IMG/VR virus record: IMGVR_UViG_3300044993_000760
Coordinates: 1 to 28,518 of that record
DNA: 28,518 nucleotides
Source of the DNA: a virus
Reading direction: 5' to 3' (one strand)
Shown: in pieces, positions 16,001 to 23,900 of the stretch
How positions within the stretch are numbered: the stretch's first letter is position 1
Layout: each line of letters starts with the position of its first letter
Notes under the pieces: generated by a model
Told to the model about the DNA's origin: nothing
Database searches by the model: none
The model's input: only the letters and a program-made list of their open reading frames with translations
Program-made: the position numbers and the translations under genes

Positions 16001-16771
16001 AAGCTGCCGAGCGCCTGCATCGTGGCGGCGCTGGCCGGCGTGGCCAACCACTTCGGCTACGGACCGTTCACGGTCTTCCCGCTCTCGCGCCACAACGAGC
16101 CCTACATGCCGGGCCTGCGGACCTGCAACGGCGGCGCCTACACCTTCCAGGTGCCCGGCCCGCTTACCGTGCAGGAGAACGTCGTCATCCCGATGAAGGT
16201 GCAGGACGCGGCCTCGATTCGTTGCGTCTACGCCTACCTCCAGCGGGGCACGACGGACGGCCAGTCGGCGTTTCTGGTGAAGATCAGTCGAGATGGCGGC
16301 ACGACGTGGGAGCCGCTCGAGTACATGGGCATCGCGCAGGCACTGCCGGACGCCTACAAAACCACCTACGACTTCCTGGTGAACAACGAGGGCTTGGGGC
16401 TCCCCGCCACCCGCCGCCTGCCGTATGCCGACTACGGCCTAGTGCTGATCTCGGCGGTAACCGCCGGGCCCGACCCGCAGACCTTGCAGACGGCATCCTA
16501 CGGCGCGAACCGGCTTGGCCTTGTGGCCGGCGGCTTCGTCTTTCTCGATCCCGGCGGCTCGAACGAAGAGTACGTCCGCGTGATCAGCGTCGATCCTGAC
16601 AACCAGACCTTCGACGCCATCGTGACGAGGGACCACTCTGCCGGCGAGCGCATCCGGCCCACGATCTGGCCGACGCCGGTGCTCTACGAGGGCGACGATC
16701 TCGCCTTCGACATGTTGGCGGTAGCGTCACCGGATCCGGGATCGGATCTGACGGTGGTGATTCAGACGTAG
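13019..16771 (+). CDS. Tail hub/baseplate fusion protein with gpL-like Cys cluster
   Basis: A 1250-residue protein expected at the tail tip, where it links the tube to the receptor-binding parts. Residues 1-130 repeat the layout of the preceding tail gene (RRFTIRKQWLRDTERIALRNF, then WEQKYGSYGAFIY). Residues about 155-340 resemble the gpL/DUF2163 type and end in a cluster Cys295, Cys304, Cys325, Cys335 (C-x8-C-x20-C-x9-C), close in spacing to the iron-sulphur site of lambda gpL. Residues about 520-790 resemble gpJ-like hub domains (ITPEEWKRARQIGFRTTVLA; MICSMTHPDMPGGQGEFRV). The C-terminal 400 residues are beta-rich. Three normally separate proteins thus appear fused. No ribosome binding site is evident before ATG 13019. 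Confidence 0.7.
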   Translation: MSDLIGNIAVPEIVPSGVFPLTPDWPLEVRRDHEVAVHQFGSGNAKIEQRFLLGTGTRRFTIRKQWLRDTERIALRNFWEQKYGSYGAFIYNAPNDSGIGTTPVICRFANEPLSWEMVADWACSLGVTLIEIPQTSASYTLNQTVHRFPPAALQVALLSQVQEIIPLVRIQPLETGYPAIYVSDRRCTIGGQLYQARLIEFDSISQSIGNESDEAQFTFGNADRVMRDLANDVELFRAEIAFSLFHVGAGVKLDLWKGNIVNWTCDAGPEFRVTAADGLYELNLPYPTRKISRTCWKPFNSSTCPFASNGALDLVNFPEADPTRCDKGFDTPNGCRAHGMNDYYGGIMAKPQGVRIKDNSTGVWGFGRSTLTSVSLIADSIYDQVLPEIYTDSPMPVNCKIASGRDESDFYAAVGIVGEGPLGAYGTGHKLDGQYHHGYPGSLGLMTSLGPDPNPTTFGMDTDAGPERAAGTAFLMIRRSDAKGLQLSRLSEHAMEAVVAQGLSGWVWTSPGVRVFGPPLTNPIWIAVNMLLRARGLRLGAGATTEQLDFAETLFDVEAAIAVAEICDQQVTKLVGTGTETQFKFRGVLQEEKPLRDWLQEVLINCLGYYTFSNGKLKLGVRVNSSAVEAFTEGNILFRSLQLAPLKPSFNHLTANFADEDFEFVANSISLYDIDHATLIAGGAGPLFLKSTVNLSGTASKSQAARIITVRLREELGGITPEEWKRARQIGFRTTVLALNTEPGMICSMTHPDMPGGQGEFRVTGWRLNRDYSIDIQGRTTTDSMYDLVTGPKPADVVPEPPAEEVLIDTGVPGVLNGIPRLGDYGTFAIDDMTVEPDASGNANIVGAHEITLALFYVDELATDLWASLDTAIDATTDPVTVVCTVNPDTQRVFRVGDFVVFNDESADPANPGRRSYECAQITGPGAPGDVVPSGEFHLQRAYPGVPEGQATFGTLRCAHLAGIRFYKLDQKTFTFSVRKGFFRTPDLPARIEAKLPSACIVAALAGVANHFGYGPFTVFPLSRHNEPYMPGLRTCNGGAYTFQVPGPLTVQENVVIPMKVQDAASIRCVYAYLQRGTTDGQSAFLVKISRDGGTTWEPLEYMGIAQALPDAYKTTYDFLVNNEGLGLPATRRLPYADYGLVLISAVTAGPDPQTLQTASYGANRLGLVAGGFVFLDPGGSNEEYVRVISVDPDNQTFDAIVTRDHSAGERIRPTIWPTPVLYEGDDLAFDMLAVASPDPGSDLTVVIQT

Positions 16772-16907
16772 CGGGATCTTCGGGACTCTAGCTCCGGCCG
16801 CTATAGCGCGCCGGGGGTTCCAAGGCTATCCGGCGGGCGCAGACGATGCCTTCTTCATCAGCGGTGTTCACGGCCCGAAAACCGATGCCCATCGCCACGC
16901 AGGCAGT

Positions 16908-18089
16908 TTACTTCGTAAGATCACGCCAGTAGACCGCAGGCGTGTAGCGCGGCCAGTACCGACCTTCGGCGTACGGGTCCGCAAAGAGGCCGGCCTCAAT
17001 CAGCATCGCGTTGGCTCGCCCGAACACGTGGTGCCAAACCAGGTTGAAGACCTCGGTGAACGGGACTCCCGCCCGAACCGGAGCAATGCCAGCAAGCTCA
17101 GACTCGATCCTCTTGTAGTCGCTCGCCAGCCAAGAGGTGATGGACTCCCGGCCGATCTTCCGCAAGGTGGCGACCATCTGCCCGTCCTGCTTTGACAGAA
17201 CGGGGAAGTTTACGGCGTGGCCCATCTCCGAGATCCTTACGAAACGGCGTTTAGCCAACTCCGCAAGCATCGGTTCGGCATCAGAAGGCGCAATCCCTGC
17301 AGCCCGGCCCAAGGCGGCAAGATTGGATGTGCCGTCACGCATCGCAAGCAACATGGTTCTCAAAGCAGCAGCTCGCGATTGCCCGGCGGACATGAGAAAG
17401 GCGTCGGGCGCGTGACCATCACTGAAGTAAACCGCGCCGGCATCACCCCGGACGTTCGAGTGACTCTGGCTGAAGGACCGATACGGCTCATTGAGGCGTT
17501 CCTCCGCCCAGGGGATATATCGCCCGTCGGGCCGTGCCACTCCCTTCTCGGAGCGATACCCTCCGGACTTGGTCAGGTTTAGGCCATCCCAGTCCAGAGA
17601 AAAGCAGCCGAGCACAACGAAGGCTACATCCTTCCGGTCCACGCCCGGGACGGAGTACCGTTCCAGCGCCGCCTCGATCTCGGTGCGGCGCGACAGCAAC
17701 GAATCCGCGAGTCGGCGAGCGCTCGCTTCGGCCGCCGCCCGGACCTGACGGACATCTCTGGCTGGAAGAAGGGTAAAGGCAATCTGGTAACGATCCCCTT
17801 GACGACGCACCATACGGAGCAATTCGAGGTCGGTCAGGCTTGGGCCGGACTTGCCCAACAGGCCTTTGAGTTCGTCGGCGCCGATTGGCGCCTTCGCAGC
17901 CGCCAGCAAAGCCCGCTGGACCTCTATGCGTTCAATCACGTTCCAGCATGGACCGCCCTTGCACGAGACCGAATAGAAGACGCCAGAATAATCGAGGATT
18001 CGATCTTCCTGGGACCGGGCAACAGCAACGCCTAGCAACAGCAACACGAGGACATTCCTGGACGTAACTGCCAGATCTCGCGAATCCAC
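16908..18089 (-). CDS. Secreted hypothetical protein, probable cargo
   Basis: A protein of 393 residues if it starts at GTG 18089. This start gives a good signal peptide: a short charged lead (DSRDLAVTSR), the hydrophobic core NVLVLLLLGVAVA, and a probable cleavage near ARSQ. An upstream GTG at 18143 would extend it into the next tail gene and bury the signal. The mature part begins EDRILDYSGVFYSVSCKGGPCW (two Cys, possibly a disulphide), followed by helical segments that look like one or two winged-helix-like units (ADELKGLLGKSGPSLTDLEL; GTSNLAALGRAAGIAPSDAE), and near the C-terminus VFNLVWHHVFGRANAMLIEAG. I do not recognise a family. The winged-helix look conflicts with export, so the fold call is weak. 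Confidence 0.65.
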   Translation of the reverse strand: MDSRDLAVTSRNVLVLLLLGVAVARSQEDRILDYSGVFYSVSCKGGPCWNVIERIEVQRALLAAAKAPIGADELKGLLGKSGPSLTDLELLRMVRRQGDRYQIAFTLLPARDVRQVRAAAEASARRLADSLLSRRTEIEAALERYSVPGVDRKDVAFVVLGCFSLDWDGLNLTKSGGYRSEKGVARPDGRYIPWAEERLNEPYRSFSQSHSNVRGDAGAVYFSDGHAPDAFLMSAGQSRAAALRTMLLAMRDGTSNLAALGRAAGIAPSDAEPMLAELAKRRFVRISEMGHAVNFPVLSKQDGQMVATLRKIGRESITSWLASDYKRIESELAGIAPVRAGVPFTEVFNLVWHHVFGRANAMLIEAGLFADPYAEGRYWPRYTPAVYWRDLTK

Positions 18090-18109
18090 GGCACCTGATT
18101 TTATCAACA

Positions 18110-21100
18110 ATGCTGTCTGAACAGCTCCAACTCTTCGACCCACGCCGCACCATCCAGCTTCAGGGTTTCTCTGGCCGCGCGGCGACCACCACGCTGCACG
18201 ACGCCACCGAGACCGGCTTCCAGATCTCCGGGATCTTCCAAGCGGCCGAGGACTTCGCCAACGTCCAACTCTTGTCGGCCTACGACTACTTCAATCACCT
18301 GCGCGTGAAGCCGCTGCCGGTGACGGATCTCTCCGGGCTGACGCTCCAGTACGACATGGAGATTCTGCCCATCAACGGCGAGGAGGGAAACGTCCGGCCC
18401 GACTGCGTGCGCTACGCCTCGGTCGGGTGGGACAAGCTCACGATCACCACCGGCGCGGGGGACATCTACGAAGTCCCATTGATGCACCATGCGGCGGTCG
18501 TCTCGGGCGACTATGCTCCGGGCAGCTTCGGATTCTCGCTCCACGACCGCGACGTGGACACGCTCGACGGACTGCTGGTCGGCCAGCCAACGCCCGCCCT
18601 CACCGACAAGGCCTACGTATACTTCATGGGCACCCGGTGGTCCTGCTCCTCGGCCGAGGCGGTTGCGTTCTGCAACCTCGAAACGCGGCTCCTCAACAAC
18701 ATCGGCGCACCCAACGTGCCTTCCTGCGAGCAAGCTATCTGGTGGCAGGACGATCCCAGTTTCTGGCACTACCTGCTGGTGAACAACGGGGGCGCGGGCA
18801 TCCAGGAGGCTGGCGCGACCGACGCCGCCGACATCGCCTCCCGACTGGCCTGGATGGTGGGCATTTCGAGCTGGCTGGTGGACTGCTCCTCCTCGGGCAA
18901 CGTCATCACGGTCTCGCTCGAACCCAGCGTGAATGGCCCGGTCGAGGTCTCAACCAACAGCGGCTCCGCGCCCGCCACGCTGAGCCGCTCGGTGCCCGGC
19001 ATCTACACCGCGCAGGTCGCCTCCTCGGCCGAGATCCGTGTGGGCGACTACGTCGGCGTCGACATCGGCAGCGCCAACGACGAGGTCGTCAAGGTCTTGG
19101 CCGTTGGGCCGGGCACGTTCACGGCCTACTTCACCAAGCCACATTACGGGAAGGTCTACAACATCCAGTGCCGCGTGCTGCCACGGGCGCGGCACTTCGG
19201 TCGGGTGCTCAAGAATCGAATGGTGGACGCACCGGCGCCCGATTACGGCGAGCAACCGAGCAGCCTCGCCGCCGAGCAGTTCATCACGACGAACACCTCC
19301 TGCGAACTGAAATTACGGCTTACGGGGCAACTGGGCGCGTATGGGCGCGACGCCAACGGCATGCCCGTGCGCGTCTCGGTCGATGGCGGGAACCAGATCG
19401 TCCGCATCGAGAAGAACGACAACGCGTTCGGCGCGACATCACTCGCCACCGCCGCCGAAGGCGCGGGCAACGATCGCGACTACCGCTTCACGTTCCCCTT
19501 CGCCTCGCTCTCCGGCTACCTGAACGGAGACCGCAACGCCCTTGTGCCCGTTCCGGCCATCGACATCGTGAAGGTCCACCTTACCTTTGCGCCGCGCTTC
19601 GAGGACGTCGAGGCAGGCCTGCGCGAGGGTGGACGGATCAAGGAAGGTGTTGCAGCGTCGCCACCTGGAACCGAAGAGGAGTGGCGCCTCACAGACGCCG
19701 ACCAGATGCTCGCTGGCCGCAAGTACTACGTCGGCACGCCGGATGTCGAAGAACGCGTCGCCTGTCTCGCCAACTTGGGCCTCGTGAAGCCCGATCCCGA
19801 CGCCCCGGTCACCTGGTACTACCGCATGCTGGTGCGCCGCGGCGAGGACTCTTCAGTGCCGCAGCCCTGGCCACCAGGCACCCGTGTGCAGCGCATCTCC
19901 ACGATCACCGGCACCCGCTCCGACATCGAGTGGCAGGTGCGGATCTCGAACATCACGGTCACCGGCGACCGGACGCTCAAGGTCGGCGGCGATGCGCCGC
20001 GCATCGAAGAATCCGATGGCCGCTGCCGGTTCGAGGGTTTCTGGGAGAACTACGCCTACGGCGCTGGCTGGCCCACGCAGTGGTGGTCGCTTGGCCACGC
20101 CAAACGCTGCGCGCCCACCGACGCCCAGGATCACCGGGCCGTCACAATCCGCTACTCCTACCCGCGCGAGCACGATCTCTACCTCGGCACCTGGCTCGGG
20201 CGAGATGCGGGCCGGATCGAAGTCACGATCGACGGCGGCGCGCCTGTCGTCCGCGATCTGTATCTCAACGACTACAACGGCCTCGCGGCGATGAAGAAAC
20301 TCGCCGCCGCACTGCCAGGCGGGACGCACACGGTCGAGATCCGCGCGCTCTTTGACAAGCACCCGTCGAGCAACGGCTATTACTTCTACTTCGACTACCT
20401 CTGGCCCCTGGAACCGCAAGACCCTCCGGATCCTCCTCAGGTCTACCCTGACGTCTCCGCGGCAATCGACTTCGACACCGACCACGGCTACAAGAAGCCG
20501 CCCGCCTGGCACGTATGGCACTTGAAGCAGCTGGGTTTTCTCGGCCACGCCGACGTCTACATGGGCGTCTTCTGGAACAACAAGCGCCGCCGCATCGAGG
20601 CGACGTACCCGAACTGCACCGTGAGCGTCGGCGCCTGGCAGGTGGATCAGCCGCTGTGGATCAACCTGTCCGGCACTACGCTCTACTTCTCGCCCGGCGC
20701 GGGCCTCGCGACCGAGGACATCGCCGCGCACCTTCGCGCGATGATCAACGTCACCTTTCCAGGCGTCTGGTCGACCAGCGACGGCAGCTCGATCCACATC
20801 CGTTCCCGCGCGCCAAGCTACACCTTCACCATCTCGGCCAGTCCGCAATTGAGCATCTCGCAGGGCACACCGTCGCTCGATCAGCCGGGCGCCGAGGGCG
20901 ACTGGGAGATGATCGACACCATCTCGCCCGTGATGACCCACGGCGCGCGGAACTGGATTCGCGACCTAGCCCGCGAGTTCAAACAGGCCGGCATCGACGC
21001 CAGCTTCGCCTTCTCGATGGAGTGCTACCTGCCGCCGATGGCTATGGTTGCGCGCTACTGGGACGGCGAGCCGGTCTTCCTGCCCATCCCGTCCCACCAG

Positions 21101-21949
21101 ATGCACTTCGGCCCGCGCGTGCGGAACTACCTCAAGCAGATGTACAAGGAGTGCGCCGACGAGATCGCCGCCGCTGGGCTCCCCATCGTGCTCCAGTTCG
21201 GCGAAACGCAGTGGTGGTACTTCCCGAACGCCTCGGGCATGCCGTTCTACGACGACGACACGAAGGCGGCGTTCCAGGCTCGGTACGGCCGGCCTTTGCA
21301 CCGGTTCCTGGCCAACACCGACTCGCCCAACGACGACATCGAGAGCGCCAACTTCCTGCGCGACCGCATCTGGGAGTACTGTGCCGAGGTCATCAGCTAC
21401 GTCCGGCGGTTCCATCCATCTGCAGTGTTCGAGTGCCTCTGGCCGCTCGACGCCAATCAGGGCAAGCCCGCGCCGGACCCTGCCTTCCGCGCGCTCAACT
21501 TTCATGTCAACCTGCCCAACGAATGGAAGACCTCGGCCTATGGTGTGAAGTACTTCCGCGCGGAAGGCTTTGACTACGACGTCTGGCAGAAGAACGCGCG
21601 GCTCATGCGGCAGACGCTCGAGTTTCCGCTGAAACTCGGCCGCCCAGCGTCGGAGTGCATGTACCTGGCCGGAATCTACGGCCCGCCGGATCCGCCGATG
21701 CGGGAGGCCTACGGTATGTGGCAGAATCGTGGGCTCTATTCGTTCTGCTTCTGGGCATTCGATCAGCTCTGCCTGAACTCTCGGGCCCTGCCGCTGGAAG
21801 TGCCTGCGCAGTCCACGGCGACGCTTGTCTCCTATCGCCGCCCACGCGCGGCGCGCTCGCCCGAAGCGCCCGTCGCTTTGGCCTATGCGCCTGAGCCCAG
21901 CAGCCGTCTGAACACGTTCCGATTGAACGCGAGGAGGTTGAACGGATGA
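18110..21949 (+). CDS. Large tail tip protein with glycosidase-like C-terminal barrel
   Basis: A 1279-residue protein. Residues 1-250 begin MLSEQLQLFDPRRTIQLQGF and contain tail-type beta domains. Near residue 680-770 a segment (RAVTIRYSYPREHDLYLGTW; IEVTIDGGAPVVRDLYLNDY; GGTHTVEIRALFDKH) reads as a beta-sandwich carbohydrate-binding-like module. From about 950 to the end the protein looks like a TIM-barrel glycosidase: IDASFAFSMECYLPPMAMVA, GLPIVLQFGETQWWYFPNAS with Glu1032, and SAVFECLWPLD with Glu1108. These two Glu residues at the ends of predicted strands are the candidate acid/base and nucleophile. It probably binds and cleaves a surface polysaccharide. The enzyme family is not identified. 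The 3' end overlaps the fibre gene (ATGA). The start has no clear ribosome binding site. Confidence 0.65.
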   Translation: MLSEQLQLFDPRRTIQLQGFSGRAATTTLHDATETGFQISGIFQAAEDFANVQLLSAYDYFNHLRVKPLPVTDLSGLTLQYDMEILPINGEEGNVRPDCVRYASVGWDKLTITTGAGDIYEVPLMHHAAVVSGDYAPGSFGFSLHDRDVDTLDGLLVGQPTPALTDKAYVYFMGTRWSCSSAEAVAFCNLETRLLNNIGAPNVPSCEQAIWWQDDPSFWHYLLVNNGGAGIQEAGATDAADIASRLAWMVGISSWLVDCSSSGNVITVSLEPSVNGPVEVSTNSGSAPATLSRSVPGIYTAQVASSAEIRVGDYVGVDIGSANDEVVKVLAVGPGTFTAYFTKPHYGKVYNIQCRVLPRARHFGRVLKNRMVDAPAPDYGEQPSSLAAEQFITTNTSCELKLRLTGQLGAYGRDANGMPVRVSVDGGNQIVRIEKNDNAFGATSLATAAEGAGNDRDYRFTFPFASLSGYLNGDRNALVPVPAIDIVKVHLTFAPRFEDVEAGLREGGRIKEGVAASPPGTEEEWRLTDADQMLAGRKYYVGTPDVEERVACLANLGLVKPDPDAPVTWYYRMLVRRGEDSSVPQPWPPGTRVQRISTITGTRSDIEWQVRISNITVTGDRTLKVGGDAPRIEESDGRCRFEGFWENYAYGAGWPTQWWSLGHAKRCAPTDAQDHRAVTIRYSYPREHDLYLGTWLGRDAGRIEVTIDGGAPVVRDLYLNDYNGLAAMKKLAAALPGGTHTVEIRALFDKHPSSNGYYFYFDYLWPLEPQDPPDPPQVYPDVSAAIDFDTDHGYKKPPAWHVWHLKQLGFLGHADVYMGVFWNNKRRRIEATYPNCTVSVGAWQVDQPLWINLSGTTLYFSPGAGLATEDIAAHLRAMINVTFPGVWSTSDGSSIHIRSRAPSYTFTISASPQLSISQGTPSLDQPGAEGDWEMIDTISPVMTHGARNWIRDLAREFKQAGIDASFAFSMECYLPPMAMVARYWDGEPVFLPIPSHQMHFGPRVRNYLKQMYKECADEIAAAGLPIVLQFGETQWWYFPNASGMPFYDDDTKAAFQARYGRPLHRFLANTDSPNDDIESANFLRDRIWEYCAEVISYVRRFHPSAVFECLWPLDANQGKPAPDPAFRALNFHVNLPNEWKTSAYGVKYFRAEGFDYDVWQKNARLMRQTLEFPLKLGRPASECMYLAGIYGPPDPPMREAYGMWQNRGLYSFCFWAFDQLCLNSRALPLEVPAQSTATLVSYRRPRAARSPEAPVALAYAPEPSSRLNTFRLNARRLNG

Positions 21950-23814
21950 GCAACTACCCGAACGCGATCGACGACGCATCGAGCCTCTACTCGCCTGCGG
22001 ATGCCTTCTCGGCGAAGCCGCTCGAAACGATCACCACGATGCCGGTTTACGCCGGTGACACGACGATCAGCGTCGAGTCCACCGGCGTGGGCTTTCCTGA
22101 CGAGTACGGCATCCTCTCGATCGACGACGAATTGATCGTCTACACGGGCAAGACGGCCACGCAGTTCACGGGCTGCCAGCGCGGCGCGTTCGGGACTGTC
22201 GCGGCGCAGCACACCTCCGGCGCGACTGTGCGCGCCAACATGGTCTCGGCGTATCTGACGGCGCTTCAGGAAGCCGTCGTCGCAATCGAGCAGGAACTCG
22301 GGACGGCCTCCAGCCGGAACTACGTCCGCAAGGACGGCCCGGTGACGATGACCGGCGCGAAGACCTTCGTCGATGGCGCGGAGTTCGGCTCCGGCAACAA
22401 CGCCGCCACTGGCCTTGTTCGCCTGCCCAACACCGGAGCGGTGAAGTGGCGCAAGGCCGACGGCTCCGGCGACCTGGGCCTCGCATTGAACTCGAGCGAC
22501 CACCTCGTATCCGACGCCATCATCGACTTCGCGCCGGGGCAGACCTTCGGCGCGTTCTCCTACCCTGATGCCGGCTACGGCAACAAAGGCATCGTGCAGA
22601 TCGACCCTTCCGGAGGCCTTACCGTCGAATCGGGCGTGCTCTCGATACCGCCGTCTGGCGTCACACCGGGAACGTATCCGAAGATCACTGTCGATGCCAA
22701 GGGCCGCGTGACCGCGGGCGCCAACCTTTCAGCCGGCGAACTGCCCGGCCACACGCACACCTCTGCCGACATCGTAAGCGGCGAGTTCCCGCACAAGGTC
22801 CAGAAGGACGGCACCGACGTCGGCACGCGCCGGGCCCTGAACCTCGTCCAGGGCACCCGCGTCTCGCTTGCCGCAGCCGACGATCCCGCCAATGACCGCG
22901 TTAGCGTGACCATCAGCGCCAGCCCGCCCGAAGCCGGCGAAATCACGAACGCCCTCGGCTACGTGCCTGCCAACCGCGCGGGCGAGCACTTCATTGGCTC
23001 CATCGACTGCGGCCCGCACCAGACCGTCGGCGGCCCGCTCGAGAACATGGCGAAGCATTCCGAGGATTTCGGGGCGGCCACCTGGGACAAGAACGGCGGC
23101 TCCTGCTCGGTCACCTCGAACGCCGTCATCGCCCCGGACGGCAACCAGACCGCAGACGTGATCACCGCCGTCACGACGACGCCCGTCATCCAGCAGCAGA
23201 TCGCCGGCTTGGCCGACGGCGGAACGTACACCTTCTACATCTGGGCCCGCGTCCCCTCCGGCACCCGCAAAGTATCGATCGCCATCGTCGACAACCCCTA
23301 CGTCGCCTACCTGGCCGGCCCGACGCAGATCACGCTGACGACCTCCTGGCAGCGCTTCAAGATCACCGGCACTCTCGCCAGCGGCCAGACCGGCCTATGG
23401 ATCGTCGTGCGCCAGTACGCTGCCAACGGCGATGACTGGACTACAGGCGACATTCACCTCTGGGGCGCCTGCCTCCAGCAAGGCAACGACCCGCAGAAAG
23501 CCTACGCCCGCACCTGGGCATCCCAGACGCAGCACATCACCTCCGGGCTCGCCGCCGGCCCCATCGTCATCGCCGCGCCAGACAACGCCACGTCGCCCCT
23601 CAAGGTCCACGGCCCCGGCTCCAACCTCGCGGACAGCACCCTCCTGGAACTGACCGCCAACGGCGAACTCATCCTCGCCGGCGGCTCCGGCAACGGCTAC
23701 CGCTTCGCCGACCTCGGCACCGCCAACAACCCCTCCGGCTGGGCGGGCGTGTTGAAAGTGAAAACGCCCGCCGGAGCCACCCTCGGTTACATCCTTCTCT
23801 ACTCGAGTCCATGA
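21946..23814 (+). CDS. Tail fibre protein
   Basis: A 622-residue fibre. Residues about 30-95 (VYAGDTTISVES, IDDELIVYTGKTATQFTGCQ, RGAFGTVAAQHTSGATV) match a domain often found at phage attachment-protein N-termini, where it joins the fibre to the tail. The middle holds fibre shaft motifs: PGTYPKITVDAKGRVTAGAN and ALGYVPANRAGEHF. Residues about 365-525 (MAKHSEDFGAATWDKNGGSC, VIAPDGNQTADVI, GGTYTFYIWARVPSGTRKV) form a jelly-roll carbohydrate-binding-like domain common in receptor-binding proteins. The last 90 residues are Gly/Ala/Asn-rich, as in trimeric fibre tips. A strong GAGGAGG stands at 21931-21937, 8 bases upstream. It is the last gene of the structural operon. Confidence 0.85.
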   Translation: MSNYPNAIDDASSLYSPADAFSAKPLETITTMPVYAGDTTISVESTGVGFPDEYGILSIDDELIVYTGKTATQFTGCQRGAFGTVAAQHTSGATVRANMVSAYLTALQEAVVAIEQELGTASSRNYVRKDGPVTMTGAKTFVDGAEFGSGNNAATGLVRLPNTGAVKWRKADGSGDLGLALNSSDHLVSDAIIDFAPGQTFGAFSYPDAGYGNKGIVQIDPSGGLTVESGVLSIPPSGVTPGTYPKITVDAKGRVTAGANLSAGELPGHTHTSADIVSGEFPHKVQKDGTDVGTRRALNLVQGTRVSLAAADDPANDRVSVTISASPPEAGEITNALGYVPANRAGEHFIGSIDCGPHQTVGGPLENMAKHSEDFGAATWDKNGGSCSVTSNAVIAPDGNQTADVITAVTTTPVIQQQIAGLADGGTYTFYIWARVPSGTRKVSIAIVDNPYVAYLAGPTQITLTTSWQRFKITGTLASGQTGLWIVVRQYAANGDDWTTGDIHLWGACLQQGNDPQKAYARTWASQTQHITSGLAAGPIVIAAPDNATSPLKVHGPGSNLADSTLLELTANGELILAGGSGNGYRFADLGTANNPSGWAGVLKVKTPAGATLGYILLYSSP

Positions 23815-23900
23815 GGATTGCGTCCGAGAACAGACGCCGGCCTGCATTTCTCCTCCGGCCATCGGCTCGGTGCGACGATGGCTTCAGCCGCTTAGCCAGA

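Noticed and set aside
16772-16907. Possible small gene or RNA between the hub gene and the secreted-protein gene
   Set aside because: No start with ribosome binding site, no hairpin with T-run and no repeat could be seen.
18427-20355. 642-codon open frame in another frame of the tip gene
   Set aside because: Arg/His/Gly-rich shadow of the real tip gene, which has recognisable tail and glycosidase-like segments.
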